This document shows, one piece after another, positions 9,346 to 18,191 of a DNA stretch of 64,000 bases. The position numbers and the translations under genes were made by a program. The stretch comes from an uncultured Sinobacteraceae bacterium. Its GTDB lineage: Bacteria; Pseudomonadota; Gammaproteobacteria; Nevskiales; Nevskiaceae. The stretch lies in NCBI GenBank assembly GCA_903822975.1, contig CAIJRD010000011.1:1-64000 (forward strand), in the 5' to 3' direction. Position 1 is the first letter of the stretch. Each line of letters begins with the position of its first letter. The notes beneath the pieces were generated by a model. That model made no database searches and was not told the DNA's origin. It saw only the letters and a list, made by a program, of their open reading frames with translations.

Positions 9346-10206
9346 ATGAGCACGATCGCCTCAGCCATTCCATCCGCGCCGCGCGCGCCACGCCGCACGC
9401 TGCCCGGTTTCGGGCCAACGCTCGGCTTCACGATTTTCTACTTAAGCGCGATCGTGCTGATTCCGCTCGCGGGCGTCTTCTTCCGCGCCTCCGGGCTCGG
9501 GTTCGATGGCCTCTGGTCCGTGCTCAGCGGTCCGCGCGTGCTCAACGCGCTGAGCCTGAGTTTCGGCGCGGCGTTCATCGCCGCACTGATCAATGCAGTA
9601 TTCGGCAGTCTGGTCGCCTGGGTCTTCGTGCGATACGAGTTTCCCGGCAAGCGCCTGCTCGATGCGGTGATCGACCTGCCGTTCGCGCTTCCGACTGCGG
9701 TTGCCGGTATCGCGCTGACGGCGCTTTACGCGCCCAACGGCTGGATCGGCGAACTGCTCACGCCGCTCGGAATCAAGGTGGCCTACACGCGCATCGGCAT
9801 CGTCGTCGCGCTCACATTCATCGGCCTGCCATTCGTCGTGCGCACGGTCGAACCGGTGCTACGCGAAGTGGAGCGCGATCTCGAAGAAGCAGCGGCCACC
9901 CTCGGCGCGATGCGCTGGCATACGGTGACGCAGGTGATCCTGCCGGCAGTGCTGCCGGCGCTGGTCACCGGCTTCGCGCTGTCATTCGCGCGCGGCGTCG
10001 GCGAGTACGGCTCGGTGATTTTCATCGCCGGAAACTTCCCGAACGTCACCGAAATCGCACCACTACTGATCACCATCAAGCTCGACGAATTCGACTATCG
10101 CGGCGCCACTGCCATCGCCGCGGCGATGCTGGTGATCTCGTTCGCGCTGCTGCTGATCATCAATCTGCTGCAGGCCTGGTCGCGCGCACGCGGGGCGACC
10201 AAGTGA
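9346..10206 (+). CDS. cysT: Sulfate ABC transporter permease CysT (CysU)
   Basis: One of two inner-membrane subunits of the sulfate importer. The 286-residue protein shows about six hydrophobic segments, and the binding-protein-dependent permease signature EAAATLGAMRWHTVTQVILPA, which contacts the ATPase, lies at about 184-204. The FARGVGEYGSVIFIAGN block is typical of CysT. The next gene, cysW, is separated by an unusually long 483-base repeat-rich spacer instead of the usual overlap. Confidence 0.95.
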   Translation: MSTIASAIPSAPRAPRRTLPGFGPTLGFTIFYLSAIVLIPLAGVFFRASGLGFDGLWSVLSGPRVLNALSLSFGAAFIAALINAVFGSLVAWVFVRYEFPGKRLLDAVIDLPFALPTAVAGIALTALYAPNGWIGELLTPLGIKVAYTRIGIVVALTFIGLPFVVRTVEPVLREVERDLEEAAATLGAMRWHTVTQVILPAVLPALVTGFALSFARGVGEYGSVIFIAGNFPNVTEIAPLLITIKLDEFDYRGATAIAAAMLVISFALLLIINLLQAWSRARGATK

Positions 10207-10689
10207 TGCGTATTCGAATCTCTGCGAACGAAACGTCTTTGGGTAATGCCGACTGCAATTTGACGGCGCAGGGAATGACATTGAGTCATTCCTTGAAAAT
10301 GACATTGAGTCATTTGCGCTTCGCTTCTCCTTCACCGCGGACTTCCCTGTCGTGACTGATCACTCTGGCCTACCCCCGGCCCAGCCTTGCTCGGCTGCGC
10401 TTCTGCTGCGCCGGCAAGCCGGATCGCGCCATCCGTGGCGCGATCGTTTCGGCGAATCGCGAGCAGTGCTCACGAAACATTCGCCGAAACCCTTGGCTGG
10501 GCGTTCGCCGGCGCAGGGAATGACATTGAGTCATTTGCGCTTCGCTTCTCTTTCACCGCGGACGTCCTTGTCGTGACTGATCACTCTGGCCTGCCCCCGG
10601 CCCAGCCATCCATGGCTGGGCGTTCGCCGGCGCAGGGAATGACATTGAGTCATTCCCTAAGCGCGCCGGCTCACCCCTTCGAGCCTTTG
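10207..10689. repeat. Repeat- and palindrome-rich cysT-cysW spacer
   Basis: A 483-base non-coding block splits the permease genes. A roughly 85-base segment (about 10301-10386) recurs at about 10522-10608. The inverted repeat AATGAC-ATTGA-GTCATT occurs four times (10274-10290, 10298-10314, 10519-10535, 10638-10654); in the last copy the arms extend to 10 bases. Hairpins include arms GATCGCGCC/GGCGCGATC around ATCCGT (10422-10445), arms GTTTCGGCGAAT/ATTCGCCGAAAC (10446-10490) enclosing a variant of the GCGAGCAGTGCTC core, and arms GCCCAGCC/GGCTGGGC around ATCCAT (10600-10621). The frame stays open across part of it, but the protein would be repetitive and unlike CysW. It looks like an inserted or expanded repeat element. 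Confidence 0.85.
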
Positions 10690-11535
10690 ATGCAGCGGAA
10701 TGCGGTGATCACGGAGGCGCCGTGGGTGCGTCGCAGTTTGATCGCGCTGGCTGTGCTGTTTCTTGCCGGCTTCTTGCTGCTGCCGCTGCTGTCGGTGTTT
10801 GCGGCCGCGCTGAGCAAGGGCATTTCTGCGTATTTCGCCAGCTTCGCCGGCAGCGACACCTTGTCCGCGATTCGGCTGACCTTGCTGGCGGCGGCAATCG
10901 CGGTGCCGGCGAATCTTGTGTTCGGTCTGAGTGCCGCCTGGGCGATCACCAAGTTCGAATTTCGCGGCAAGCAGACGTTGATCACGTTGATCGATCTGCC
11001 GTTCTCGGTCTCGCCGGTGGTCGCAGGCCTGATCTACATCCTGATTTTCGGCGCGCAGGGTTGGGCCGGCCCTTACTTGATCAGTCACGGCATCAAGGTC
11101 GTGTTCGCCGTGCCCGGCATCGTGCTGGCGACGATCTTCGTCACCTTTCCGTTCGTCGCACGCGAACTGATTCCACTGATGCAGGAACTCGGCACCGACG
11201 ACGAGCAGGCCGCTCTGAGTCTTGGCGCGTCCGGCTGGCAGACGTTCTGGCATGTCACCTTGCCGAACGTGAAATGGGGTCTGCTGTACGGCGTGCTGTT
11301 ATGCAACGCGCGTGCGATGGGCGAATTCGGCGCAGTGAGCGTGGTGTCGGGTCACATCCGCGGGCTCACCAACACCATGCCGCTGCATATCGAGATTTTG
11401 TACAACGACTATCAACTGGTGCCGGCGTTCGCGGTGGCTTCGCTACTCGCGCTGCTCGCACTGCTGACGCTCGCCGCAAAGAGCCTGCTGGAATGGCGCT
11501 ACGCCGATCAGCTTTCTGCCACGCGCCGGCATTGA
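10690..11535 (+). CDS. cysW: Sulfate ABC transporter permease CysW
   Basis: This is the second inner-membrane subunit of the sulfate importer (281 residues from the ATG at 10690). It has about six membrane segments, the coupling-loop signature [21 protein letters not shown], and the [20 protein letters not shown] block characteristic of CysW. An in-frame extension upstream to 10387 is translated repeat sequence and is rejected. It probably pairs with CysT, with ATP hydrolysed by the CysA encoded next. Confidence 0.94.
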   Translation: MQRNAVITEAPWVRRSLIALAVLFLAGFLLLPLLSVFAAALSKGISAYFASFAGSDTLSAIRLTLLAAAIAVPANLVFGLSAAWAITKFEFRGKQTLITLIDLPFSVSPVVAGLIYILIFGAQGWAGPYLISHGIKVVFAVPGIVLATIFVTFPFVARELIPLMQELGTDDEQAALSLGASGWQTFWHVTLPNVKWGLLYGVLLCNARAMGEFGAVSVVSGHIRGLTNTMPLHIEILYNDYQLVPAFAVASLLALLALLTLAAKSLLEWRYADQLSATRRH

Positions 11536-11554
11536 TGCTTCGCTAACTATTCAG

Positions 11555-11580
11555 CCCGGTCGGAATGATGCCGGGTTTTT
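11555..11580 (+). terminator. Weak intrinsic terminator or attenuator between cysW and cysA
   Basis: A five-base stem CCCGG/CCGGG with an 11-base loop is followed immediately by TTTTT, ending 11 bases before the cysA ATG. The stem is short, so partial termination is more likely than complete. It might set the ATPase to permease ratio. Confidence 0.4.
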
Positions 11581-11590
11581 CGAGCCAAAC

Positions 11591-12745
11591 ATGAACATCA
11601 CGATTCGCGACGTCCACAAACACTACGGCAGCTTCCACGCGCTGCGCGGCATCGACCTCGATATCGCCTCCGGCGAACTGCTGGCGCTGCTCGGGCCTTC
11701 GGGCTCCGGCAAGACCACGCTGCTGCGCGCAATCGCTGGGCTCGAACCGCTGGCGCAGGGCCGCATCCTGTTCGGCGACACCGACGCCACCGGACTGAGC
11801 GTGCAGCAGCGGCAGGTCGGCTTCGTGTTCCAGCAATACGCCCTGTTCAAGCACATGACGGTCGCCGACAACATCGCCTTCGGTCTGCGTGTGCGCAGCC
11901 GCAAGCTGCGTCCGAGCGAGGCCGCGATCAAGCAGCGCGTGGAGGAATTGTTGGCGCTGGTGCAGCTGACCGAACTCGGCGGCCGCTATCCGGCGCAGCT
12001 CTCCGGCGGCCAGAAACAGCGCGTGGCGCTAGCCCGTGCACTGGCGATCGAACCGCGCGTGCTGTTGCTCGACGAACCCTTCGGCGCGCTCGATGCGAAG
12101 GTGCGCAAGGACCTGCGGCGCTGGCTGCGAAAACTGCATCGCGAAACCGGCTACACCACCATCTTCGTCACGCACGATCAGGAAGAGGCGCTGGAACTCG
12201 CCGACCGCGTGGTCGTGATGAATCGCGGCCAGATCGAGCAGGTCGGCACCACCGACGAGGTCTACGACTTCCCGAAAACGCCGTTCGTGTTCGACTTCCT
12301 CGGTACGCCGAACGTGCTGCCGGGCACGGTGCGCGACGGGCGTGTTTATGTCGATGGCAGCAGCCTGCCGCTCGACCAGACCTCGCAGCATCCGGCCGGT
12401 CGCGTGGACATCTACACGCGCCCCGGCGATTTCCGCGTGGTGGATGCTGGCGTGCCCGGCATCGATGCAGAGGTGTTCGAGCTTCAACGCACGGGTCAGC
12501 GTCTGCGCCTGACCGCGCGCGTGACCAGCGGCGATCTGCTGGAAATCGAACTGCCGCATCCGGAACCGGAGCAGAAGCTCTGGAGCGTCGGCGAATCGAT
12601 CCGTCTGCGTCCGGCCAACTTCAGCGTGTTCCCGCAAGGCGCCACACGGACCGATTCGGCCCCCGACCCGCTCGCCGACGAAAGCATTCCCGGCAGTGGC
12701 GTTTCGCATACGGTGGCGGAGCATCGCGCCCGCGCACGCAACTAG
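11591..12745 (+). CDS. cysA: Sulfate ABC transporter ATP-binding protein CysA
   Basis: This ATPase energises sulfate uptake. The 384-residue protein has Walker [10 protein letters not shown] (35-43), the Q-loop in [21 protein letters not shown], the signature LSGGQKQR, Walker [13 protein letters not shown] and the switch histidine in [17 protein letters not shown]-terminal TOBE-like region of about 140 residues follows, longer than the minimal family form. It is the last gene of the sulfate-uptake cluster. Confidence 0.96.
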   Translation: MNITIRDVHKHYGSFHALRGIDLDIASGELLALLGPSGSGKTTLLRAIAGLEPLAQGRILFGDTDATGLSVQQRQVGFVFQQYALFKHMTVADNIAFGLRVRSRKLRPSEAAIKQRVEELLALVQLTELGGRYPAQLSGGQKQRVALARALAIEPRVLLLDEPFGALDAKVRKDLRRWLRKLHRETGYTTIFVTHDQEEALELADRVVVMNRGQIEQVGTTDEVYDFPKTPFVFDFLGTPNVLPGTVRDGRVYVDGSSLPLDQTSQHPAGRVDIYTRPGDFRVVDAGVPGIDAEVFELQRTGQRLRLTARVTSGDLLEIELPHPEPEQKLWSVGESIRLRPANFSVFPQGATRTDSAPDPLADESIPGSGVSHTVAEHRARARN

Positions 12746-12755
12746 ACCAAACCGC

Positions 12756-12769
12756 AGGCGAGCAGCGCT
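12756..12769. repeat. Variant of the GCGAGCAGTGCTCGC palindromic core
   Basis: GCGAGCAGCGCTCG follows the cysA stop by about ten bases. It differs by one base from the core palindrome at 231-245 and near 10459. It can form a small hairpin (CGAGC/GCTCG) but has no T-run. Confidence 0.45.
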
Positions 12770-12942
12770 CGACACGACCGCAGTTCTTCCAACGCGCTCG
12801 CATACGATTCCGCGTCGAATGCCGATCCGCCACCCGGGTTGATCGCTACCGCAGGATCCGATTTCTTTGCTAGATTCCCCGCGTCGCTCCGGATCGGTGC
12901 GACTCGAACAACAGCCAGGGACGGCACTCAGGGGAGTCTGCT

Positions 12943-13317
12943 ATGACGTTCAATATGCGCTGGGTTTCGGTTGCGGTGCTGGCACTGAGCATGACCCAAG
13001 TGGCCAATGCGGATGGCGCTCACGGCAAGATCAAGATCTGCCGGATTGCCTTGCCAGGCGGCGATACCTCCGCGGTATTCCTGCCGTCCGACGGCACTTA
13101 CAAAGCCGCTTGCGAAGGCGACGGCAATTGCCGCGGATTCGAAATCGGTGTCACCGCGCCGGGCACGCTGAAAGCAGGCGCGAGCAGTTGCGCCACGCTC
13201 GATGCGATCCTGCTGAAGGATGACGGCCAACCGGTGACGGCGGGCACTGCGCTGGTCGCCGAGTGGAATACCGGCAATCTCGAATCGCACATTAACGTCG
13301 TCAGCACCTTCAAGTAG
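12943..13317 (+). CDS. Small secreted four-cysteine protein of unknown function
   Basis: The 124-residue product has a clear signal peptide (hydrophobic stretch about 7-20, cleavage near ANA at 21-23). The mature domain of about 100 residues has four cysteines (C33, C57, C63, C83) that could form two disulfides. AGGGGAG lies upstream of the ATG. The mature part is glycine- and threonine-rich with a predicted beta-like pattern. I do not recognise a family. Its last eight bases overlap the 3' end of the convergent chloride-channel gene. Confidence 0.75.
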   Translation: MTFNMRWVSVAVLALSMTQVANADGAHGKIKICRIALPGGDTSAVFLPSDGTYKAACEGDGNCRGFEIGVTAPGTLKAGASSCATLDAILLKDDGQPVTAGTALVAEWNTGNLESHINVVSTFK

Positions 13318-14653
13318 CGGCGGTTGGCGGCGCGGCGCGCGTCTCGGCGTCTGCCGCGCCTTTCGCTGGCAGGTAATACGCCGCGAGTGCGCGATAGATC
13401 GGCACGTTGCAGATCAGTCGCGAAACGCCGAGCGCAAGGAAGGTGGTTGCCAGCATCGGCAGGATCAGCGCGTGATCGTCGACCATTTCCATGACGATCA
13501 CCGCACCCGTGAGTGGCGACTGGGTAACGCCGGCGAAGTAGCCGGCCATGCCCAGCACCACCATCGTTTCGAACGGCGCCTGTGGCAACAGCGGTGCCAA
13601 GTCGGCACCGAGGCCGCCACCGGTGGCCAGCGACGGCGAGAAGATGCCGCCCGGAATGCCGGTGAGGTAGGACGCCATCGTTGCCAGCCATTTGAATGCC
13701 GGAAACAGCAGTCCCGGCGTCGAGCTTCCGGTGAGCAATCCTCGCGCCTGGTCGTAACCGGTGCCATAGGTCGCGCCATGCGACAGCAGGCCGAGCAGGG
13801 CCACAATCAATCCCAGCGCGAATGCCAGCGCAACCGGCCGCGCGGCCGATAACGGCGCGAACTGTCGTTTCAGCTGCAGCAAAATGCGCGCGAACAAACC
13901 CCCGCTGAAACCACCGACGATTCCGCACAGTGGCACTGCGAGCCAGGACGCAGCCGTCGGCAGGTGCGCATCGGCGACGCCGAAATAGCTGTAATTGCCG
14001 AGCAGGCCGGTGGCAACCACACCGGCGACGATCACCGCCGTCAGCAGCGTTCCGGTGGTGCGTTCCTCGAACGACCGCGCCATTTCCTCGATCGCGAACA
14101 CGATGCCGGCGATTGGCGTATTGAACGCCGCGGCGAGCCCGGCCGCGCTACCCGCAAGCACCAGGCTGCGCCGCACGTAGTCGTGCGGAAAGCGCTTGAT
14201 ACGGCCCAGCGCATCCATGATCGCCGCGCCCACATGGACGGTAGGACCTTCGCGTCCGACCGAGGCACCGCTGAGCAACGCGGCAACGGTCAACACGATC
14301 TTGCCGAATGCGATGCGCAGCGACAGCAGCCGCGCGCGTGCCGCCTCGTCCACCGCATCGAGTGCCGCAATCGCCTGCGGAATACCACTGCCTTCGCTGC
14401 CGGGCGCCAAGCGACGCGTGGCCCATACGACAAACGCCAGACCCAGTGGGGTGACGATTGGCGCCGCCAGTAGCCAGCGATCCAGCAGCCGCGCATGCGT
14501 TCCAATCGCCCAGGTACAGGCGTACGCAAAGCCAACCGCGACCAGTCCGACGCTGATCGCGCCACACCAGAAAATTGCACGCGTGCGCCAATGGCGCAGT
14601 TGTGCGAGACGGCGCGCGGAGACCCGACGCGGTGAGACTGCGGTGAACGACAT
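13310..14653 (-). CDS. CLC-type chloride channel / H+-Cl- antiporter
   Basis: This 447-residue polytopic membrane protein carries the three ion-pathway signatures: GSGIP (88-92), GREGP (133-137, with the external gating glutamate E135) and GIFSPSLATGGG, plus a late IYRALAA segment near the position of the pathway tyrosine. The internal proton glutamate is also present in FAIEEM (about E190). By E. coli ClcA precedent, both glutamates suggest an antiporter and not a channel. No CBS domains are attached. Roles in acid resistance or ion homeostasis are inference. Confidence 0.93.
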   Translation of the reverse strand: MSFTAVSPRRVSARRLAQLRHWRTRAIFWCGAISVGLVAVGFAYACTWAIGTHARLLDRWLLAAPIVTPLGLAFVVWATRRLAPGSEGSGIPQAIAALDAVDEAARARLLSLRIAFGKIVLTVAALLSGASVGREGPTVHVGAAIMDALGRIKRFPHDYVRRSLVLAGSAAGLAAAFNTPIAGIVFAIEEMARSFEERTTGTLLTAVIVAGVVATGLLGNYSYFGVADAHLPTAASWLAVPLCGIVGGFSGGLFARILLQLKRQFAPLSAARPVALAFALGLIVALLGLLSHGATYGTGYDQARGLLTGSSTPGLLFPAFKWLATMASYLTGIPGGIFSPSLATGGGLGADLAPLLPQAPFETMVVLGMAGYFAGVTQSPLTGAVIVMEMVDDHALILPMLATTFLALGVSRLICNVPIYRALAAYYLPAKGAADAETRAAPPTAAT

Positions 14654-15236
14654 CGATCATCCTTGAGCGAGGCGTGCGCGAAAGAGCGCCACACGAAGCT
14701 GCATGCTAAAGGCTCGTGACCAGGACTTCACGCAGTCGCGTGCGGGCGTAAGGGTCTGCCGAGATTTAATACCCGCGGTTTGCGATGCCAGCGGCTCTGA
14801 ATATCGCGAGAAACCTATGCGAGCAGATGCGTCGGTTCGCGAGTTCGCTTCTCAGCCAGCAAAGCATTGCGCCGATCAACCGCTTCTGTACTTCGGCCCT
14901 TTGGATTTGAATGGCGGGCTGCATCATGGCCAGTGCGTTGCTGCGAACGCGGTCAGGCTTGGCACTGGCGTCCCCCGGCAACCTGCGATGGTTCGCGCGA
15001 TGATTTGAGCGATCGTGCGAACATTACGAATCTGCGGTTGCGCGAACTGCCGTGCAGCAACGCGAATCGACTTGATCCAAACCGACTACGCACCGACTAG
15101 CGCGCGCGTGGCTTGTCGCGCTGTTCCAAACACGGTCCAGCGCGCGAACCGATTCGCGCACCGACTCGCGCACCGATTTGCCCGGTCTGCTTGAAAGGCC
15201 GGTCCGGCAACGTCATATCAGTGGCAAGGAGACATC
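14654..15236. other. 583-base gene-free spacer
   Basis: No open frame here resembles a protein. A 12-base array at 15144-15179 consists of three units beginning GCG(A/C)ACCGA. The last ten bases hold a strong ribosome-binding site (AAGGAGA) for the downstream monooxygenase gene. The divergent promoters for clcA and the monooxygenase must lie here but cannot be placed with confidence. Confidence 0.55.
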
Positions 15237-16268
15237 ATGAACTCAGCAACTGCGGTGCCGTTTTCAATTCTCGACTTGTCGCCGGTGCCGCAAGGCGCCA
15301 CGCCGGCGCAGGCGCTGCGCAATACGCTGGATCTGGCGCAGCACGCAGAAAGCTGGGGCTTCAATCGCTTCTGGGTAGCCGAACATCACAACATGAGCGG
15401 CATCGCCAGCGCGGCCACCTCGGTGGTGATCGGCTACATCGCCGCCGGCACGCACAGCATTCGCGTCGGCGCGGGCGGCGTGATGCTGCCGAACCATGCG
15501 CCGCTGGTGATCGCCGAACAATTCGGCACGCTCGAATCGCTCTATCCGGGACGCATCGATCTCGGTCTGGGTCGCGCGCCCGGCACCGACCAGCTGACTG
15601 CGCGCGCACTGCGCCGGGAGAACATCGCCAGCGCCGACCGCTTCCCGCAGGACGTGATGGAACTGCGCCGTTACTTTGGCGAGCTCGAACCCGGCCAAGC
15701 CGTGCGCGCGGTGCCCGGTGCGGGCCTGCATGTGCCGCTATGGCTACTCGGCTCAAGCACCTTCAGTGCGCAGCTGGCGGCCGCGCTCGGTCTGCCGTTT
15801 GCGTTCGCCTCGCATTTCGCACCGGCCGACATGGAAGCCGCACTCTCGCTGTATCGCAGCCAGTTCAAGCCTTCAGACGTGCTGCAACAGCCTTACGTGA
15901 TGCTGTCGCTGAACGTGTTCGCCGCCGACGAAGATCTCGAAGCGATCTATCTGTCGAGTTCGCTGCAACAGCAGTTCCTCAACCTGATCCGCGGCCGTCC
16001 TGGTCAGGTGCCGCCACCGGTGACCTCGATGGAAGGACGCTGGAGCGATGCCGAGCAGCATCATGTGCATCAGGCGCTGCGATGCTCGGTGGTCGGCTCG
16101 CGTGCGACCGTGCAGCGCGGCATCGCCGCCTTCCTCGAACGCCATCGTCCGAACGAACTGTTGGTGACCGGCTTGATGTACGACCACGTCGCGCGCCTGC
16201 ACTCCTACGAAATCGTCGCGCAGGTGCGCGAGAGCTTGCAGCGCGAAGCAGCACTAGCAACCGCGTAG
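15237..16268 (+). CDS. Luciferase-like flavin-dependent monooxygenase
   Basis: This 343-residue single-domain TIM-barrel protein of the LLM superfamily resembles E. coli YhbW. Signatures include [12 protein letters not shown] at the N-terminus, [42 protein letters not shown] and the glycine-rich [13 protein letters not shown], which binds the FMN phosphate. The ATG at 15237 follows AAGGAGA. It probably needs reduced flavin from a reductase; the convergent nitroreductase-family gene next to it is a possible but unproven partner. The substrate is unknown. Confidence 0.92.
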   Translation: MNSATAVPFSILDLSPVPQGATPAQALRNTLDLAQHAESWGFNRFWVAEHHNMSGIASAATSVVIGYIAAGTHSIRVGAGGVMLPNHAPLVIAEQFGTLESLYPGRIDLGLGRAPGTDQLTARALRRENIASADRFPQDVMELRRYFGELEPGQAVRAVPGAGLHVPLWLLGSSTFSAQLAAALGLPFAFASHFAPADMEAALSLYRSQFKPSDVLQQPYVMLSLNVFAADEDLEAIYLSSSLQQQFLNLIRGRPGQVPPPVTSMEGRWSDAEQHHVHQALRCSVVGSRATVQRGIAAFLERHRPNELLVTGLMYDHVARLHSYEIVAQVRESLQREAALATA

Positions 16269-16925
16269 CGTCGCGAAACTCTCCAGCGGCGCACGCTCGG
16301 TCACCAGCCGGTCGAGCGGCGCCGAGCGATCGGCGTAGCCGATCGACATGCCGCAGAACAGCGTCCACTCAGCGGGCGGCGCCAGCACGGCGCCGACGGT
16401 GTCGTGATACAGCGACCAGGCTTCCTGCGCGCAACTGTCGAGACCTTGTTCGCGCAGCAGCAGCATCAGCGTCTGCAGATACATGCCGAGATCCGACCAT
16501 TGCGGCGGGCCCATCTGGCGATCGACGTAACACATCAAACCGACCGGCGCGCCAAAGAATTCGAAGTTGTTCTGAATCCACTGCAGGCGGCCGATCTTGT
16601 TTTCGCGCGGAATGCCGAGCAGCGCATACATGGCTTCGCCGACCGCGAAGCGCTGGGTTCGATAAGGCTCGGTCAGCGCGGGTGGATACACCAGATACTC
16701 CGGCTTCGGCGGCGTTGGCTTGGTGCGCAGACGCAGGCGCATCGCCTCCTTCAGTTCCGCCAGCGGCGCGCCAGCCAGCGCGTAGATGCGCCAGGGCTGC
16801 AAGTTGCCACCGGATGGCGCGCGCGCCGCGCGCGACAGCAGATCGCGCAGCAGCTCGGGCGCGACTGGCTGATCGGTGAATGCACGCACGCTGCGGCGCG
16901 AGGCAACGGCTTCGGATACGTTCAT
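16254..16925 (-). CDS. Nitroreductase-family FMN oxidoreductase
   Basis: This 223-residue NAD(P)H:FMN oxidoreductase-fold protein has the FMN-phosphate motif RRSVRAF near the N-terminus and the flavin-binding GGNLQPW segment. The C-terminal part carries [18 protein letters not shown] and GMSIGY. The ATG at 16925 follows AGGAG; an upstream TTG (16946) is less likely. Its 3' end overlaps that of the convergent luciferase-like gene by 15 bases. Substrates of the family range from nitroaromatics to quinones and flavins. Confidence 0.92.
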   Translation of the reverse strand: MNVSEAVASRRSVRAFTDQPVAPELLRDLLSRAARAPSGGNLQPWRIYALAGAPLAELKEAMRLRLRTKPTPPKPEYLVYPPALTEPYRTQRFAVGEAMYALLGIPRENKIGRLQWIQNNFEFFGAPVGLMCYVDRQMGPPQWSDLGMYLQTLMLLLREQGLDSCAQEAWSLYHDTVGAVLAPPAEWTLFCGMSIGYADRSAPLDRLVTERAPLESFATLRGC

Positions 16926-17371
16926 CTGCGGAGAACTCCTGGACAATCGTGATGGATGCGTTGTGGCCGATCGGCGCGCATGCGATCGATCGAGTTGTGG
17001 CCGATCGGCGCTGATGCGTTCGATCGATCGGAAAGCGTCAAAAAGTTATTCGGTTGCGATCGAAGCACCAACGGCGCTGCGTTCAACTTCCCTGTTTTAT
17101 TTTTACATTCGCCCCACACCTTCGATTTGCTCAATCGGCCCGAGCGATCGATGCGCGTAAACGGTTTGCGTGTTTTGTGTGCTTGATCAGTGTGCTTGAT
17201 CAGTGTGCTTCAGCGGTGTGCTCGTGATCGGCGTGCTTGAGCGGTCCGCGAATTTCACCTGCCCGCTCGCTTGTTCTCTCGCTCGGACGCAATCGGGTTC
17301 GGATTCGGATTCGGATTCGCGCAACGATCTGCGAATACAAGAGAGCACACTGTGGCGAGTTTTACAGCAGC
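16926..17371. other. Gene-free spacer with several short repeats
   Basis: An 18-base direct repeat, GTTGTGGCCGATCGGCGC, occurs at 16960-16977 and 16994-17011, followed in both cases by GATCGATCG. A 13-base array occupies 17179-17230 (listed separately). A run of the hexamer GGATTC lies near 17300-17318. No gene is supported. The middle part, about 17040-17110, is AT-rich and may hold a promoter. Confidence 0.55.
17179..17230. repeat. 13-bp degenerate tandem array
   Basis: Four 13-base units start at 17179, 17192, 17205 and 17218, all beginning GTGCT; the first two are identical (GTGCTTGATCAGT). A looser 15-base copy follows to about 17245. The constant left half and drifting right half match the pattern of other spacer arrays here. 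Confidence 0.8.
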
Positions 17372-17851
17372 TTATTGCCGCGTCGGCACCACCGTGGTGC
17401 CGGTTTGCTCCGGCTCCGGCACGCCGATGCGCAGGTAGCGTGTGGCCAGATAGATTTCGCGCAGGAAGCAGATCAAGCCACCGGTGAGTGCGAGCATCGC
17501 CGAAATAAACAGGCCGGCCACCAGCAGGCGTCCATTGGCGTTGGCCAGCGTATCGAGGAACAACACAATCACCACCGAGCTGATCAGGATCGCGCTGCTC
17601 GCGCACAGGCTGATGCCCCAGCTTACCCAGCGCGCGCGTTTCGCCAGCCGCCGCAGGCTGGTGCTGAGCTGCTCGATTCGGCCGGGTGCGGCATTCGGAA
17701 ACTGTGCCTCCATGTTGCGCGCACGGTCGACGATGCGCGACAACCGATTGGTCAGCACATTCAGCAGCGCGGCAATACCGGACAGCAGGAACACCGGCGC
17801 CACCGACAGCTGGATCACGTGGGCGATGCTGGTGATCGTTTCATCGGACAT
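17372..17851 (-). CDS. DUF2721-family membrane protein
   Basis: This 159-residue protein has three predicted membrane segments: about 12-33 (IQLSVAPVFLLSGIAALLNVL), 77-98 and 105-125. A polar region rich in Arg follows the first helix (TNRLSRIVDRAR), which is typical of DUF2721. The ATG at 17851 starts the usual MSDETITSIAHVIQ-like N-terminus; longer in-frame starts add low-complexity sequence. The molecular function of the family is unknown. Confidence 0.8.
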   Translation of the reverse strand: MSDETITSIAHVIQLSVAPVFLLSGIAALLNVLTNRLSRIVDRARNMEAQFPNAAPGRIEQLSTSLRRLAKRARWVSWGISLCASSAILISSVVIVLFLDTLANANGRLLVAGLFISAMLALTGGLICFLREIYLATRYLRIGVPEPEQTGTTVVPTRQ

Positions 17852-18191
17852 GCGAAGGCTCCGTGGCTTCAAGACCTGCCGCATTATCCGCCAGTGCGGC
17901 GGCAGCGGCGCGAAGCGGTGGGATGCGCATGAATGGGAGCGCTCGTTTCGCTCGTTCGATGGGAACGCTGGTCTCGCTCGTTTCGGCTTCTGCCAATCGC
18001 GAACCAGGATGCGTCGCGGGCGAACCGAACACGTAATCCGTGCCGAACGCATGGCGCGGACGAACGGGACAACGCCAATCGCGCAGCATCGGTTGAGCGG
18101 GTGAACCGGCCGGGCCGAGCTTCCGCGCCCGCTTGGTGCGGGCATGACGCTGTTATCCTTCGCACTCTCCTTCCCGCTTTCGCTTTGTGCA
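17852..18191. other. 340-base spacer upstream of dapE
   Basis: A 26-base direct repeat occurs twice, at 17933-17958 and 17959-17984, both starting ATGGGA. A hairpin with arms GCCCGC and GCGGGC lies at 18127-18143, about 50 bases before dapE. No gene is supported. Confidence 0.5.

Noticed and set aside
10387-10689. N-terminal extension of CysW through the repeat spacer
   Set aside because: The added about 100 residues are translated direct repeats and hairpins; CysW homology starts at 10690.
5637-12745. P450 and sulfate transporter as one biosynthetic cluster
   Set aside because: There is a 168-base gap and no functional link; sulfate uptake clusters usually stand alone.
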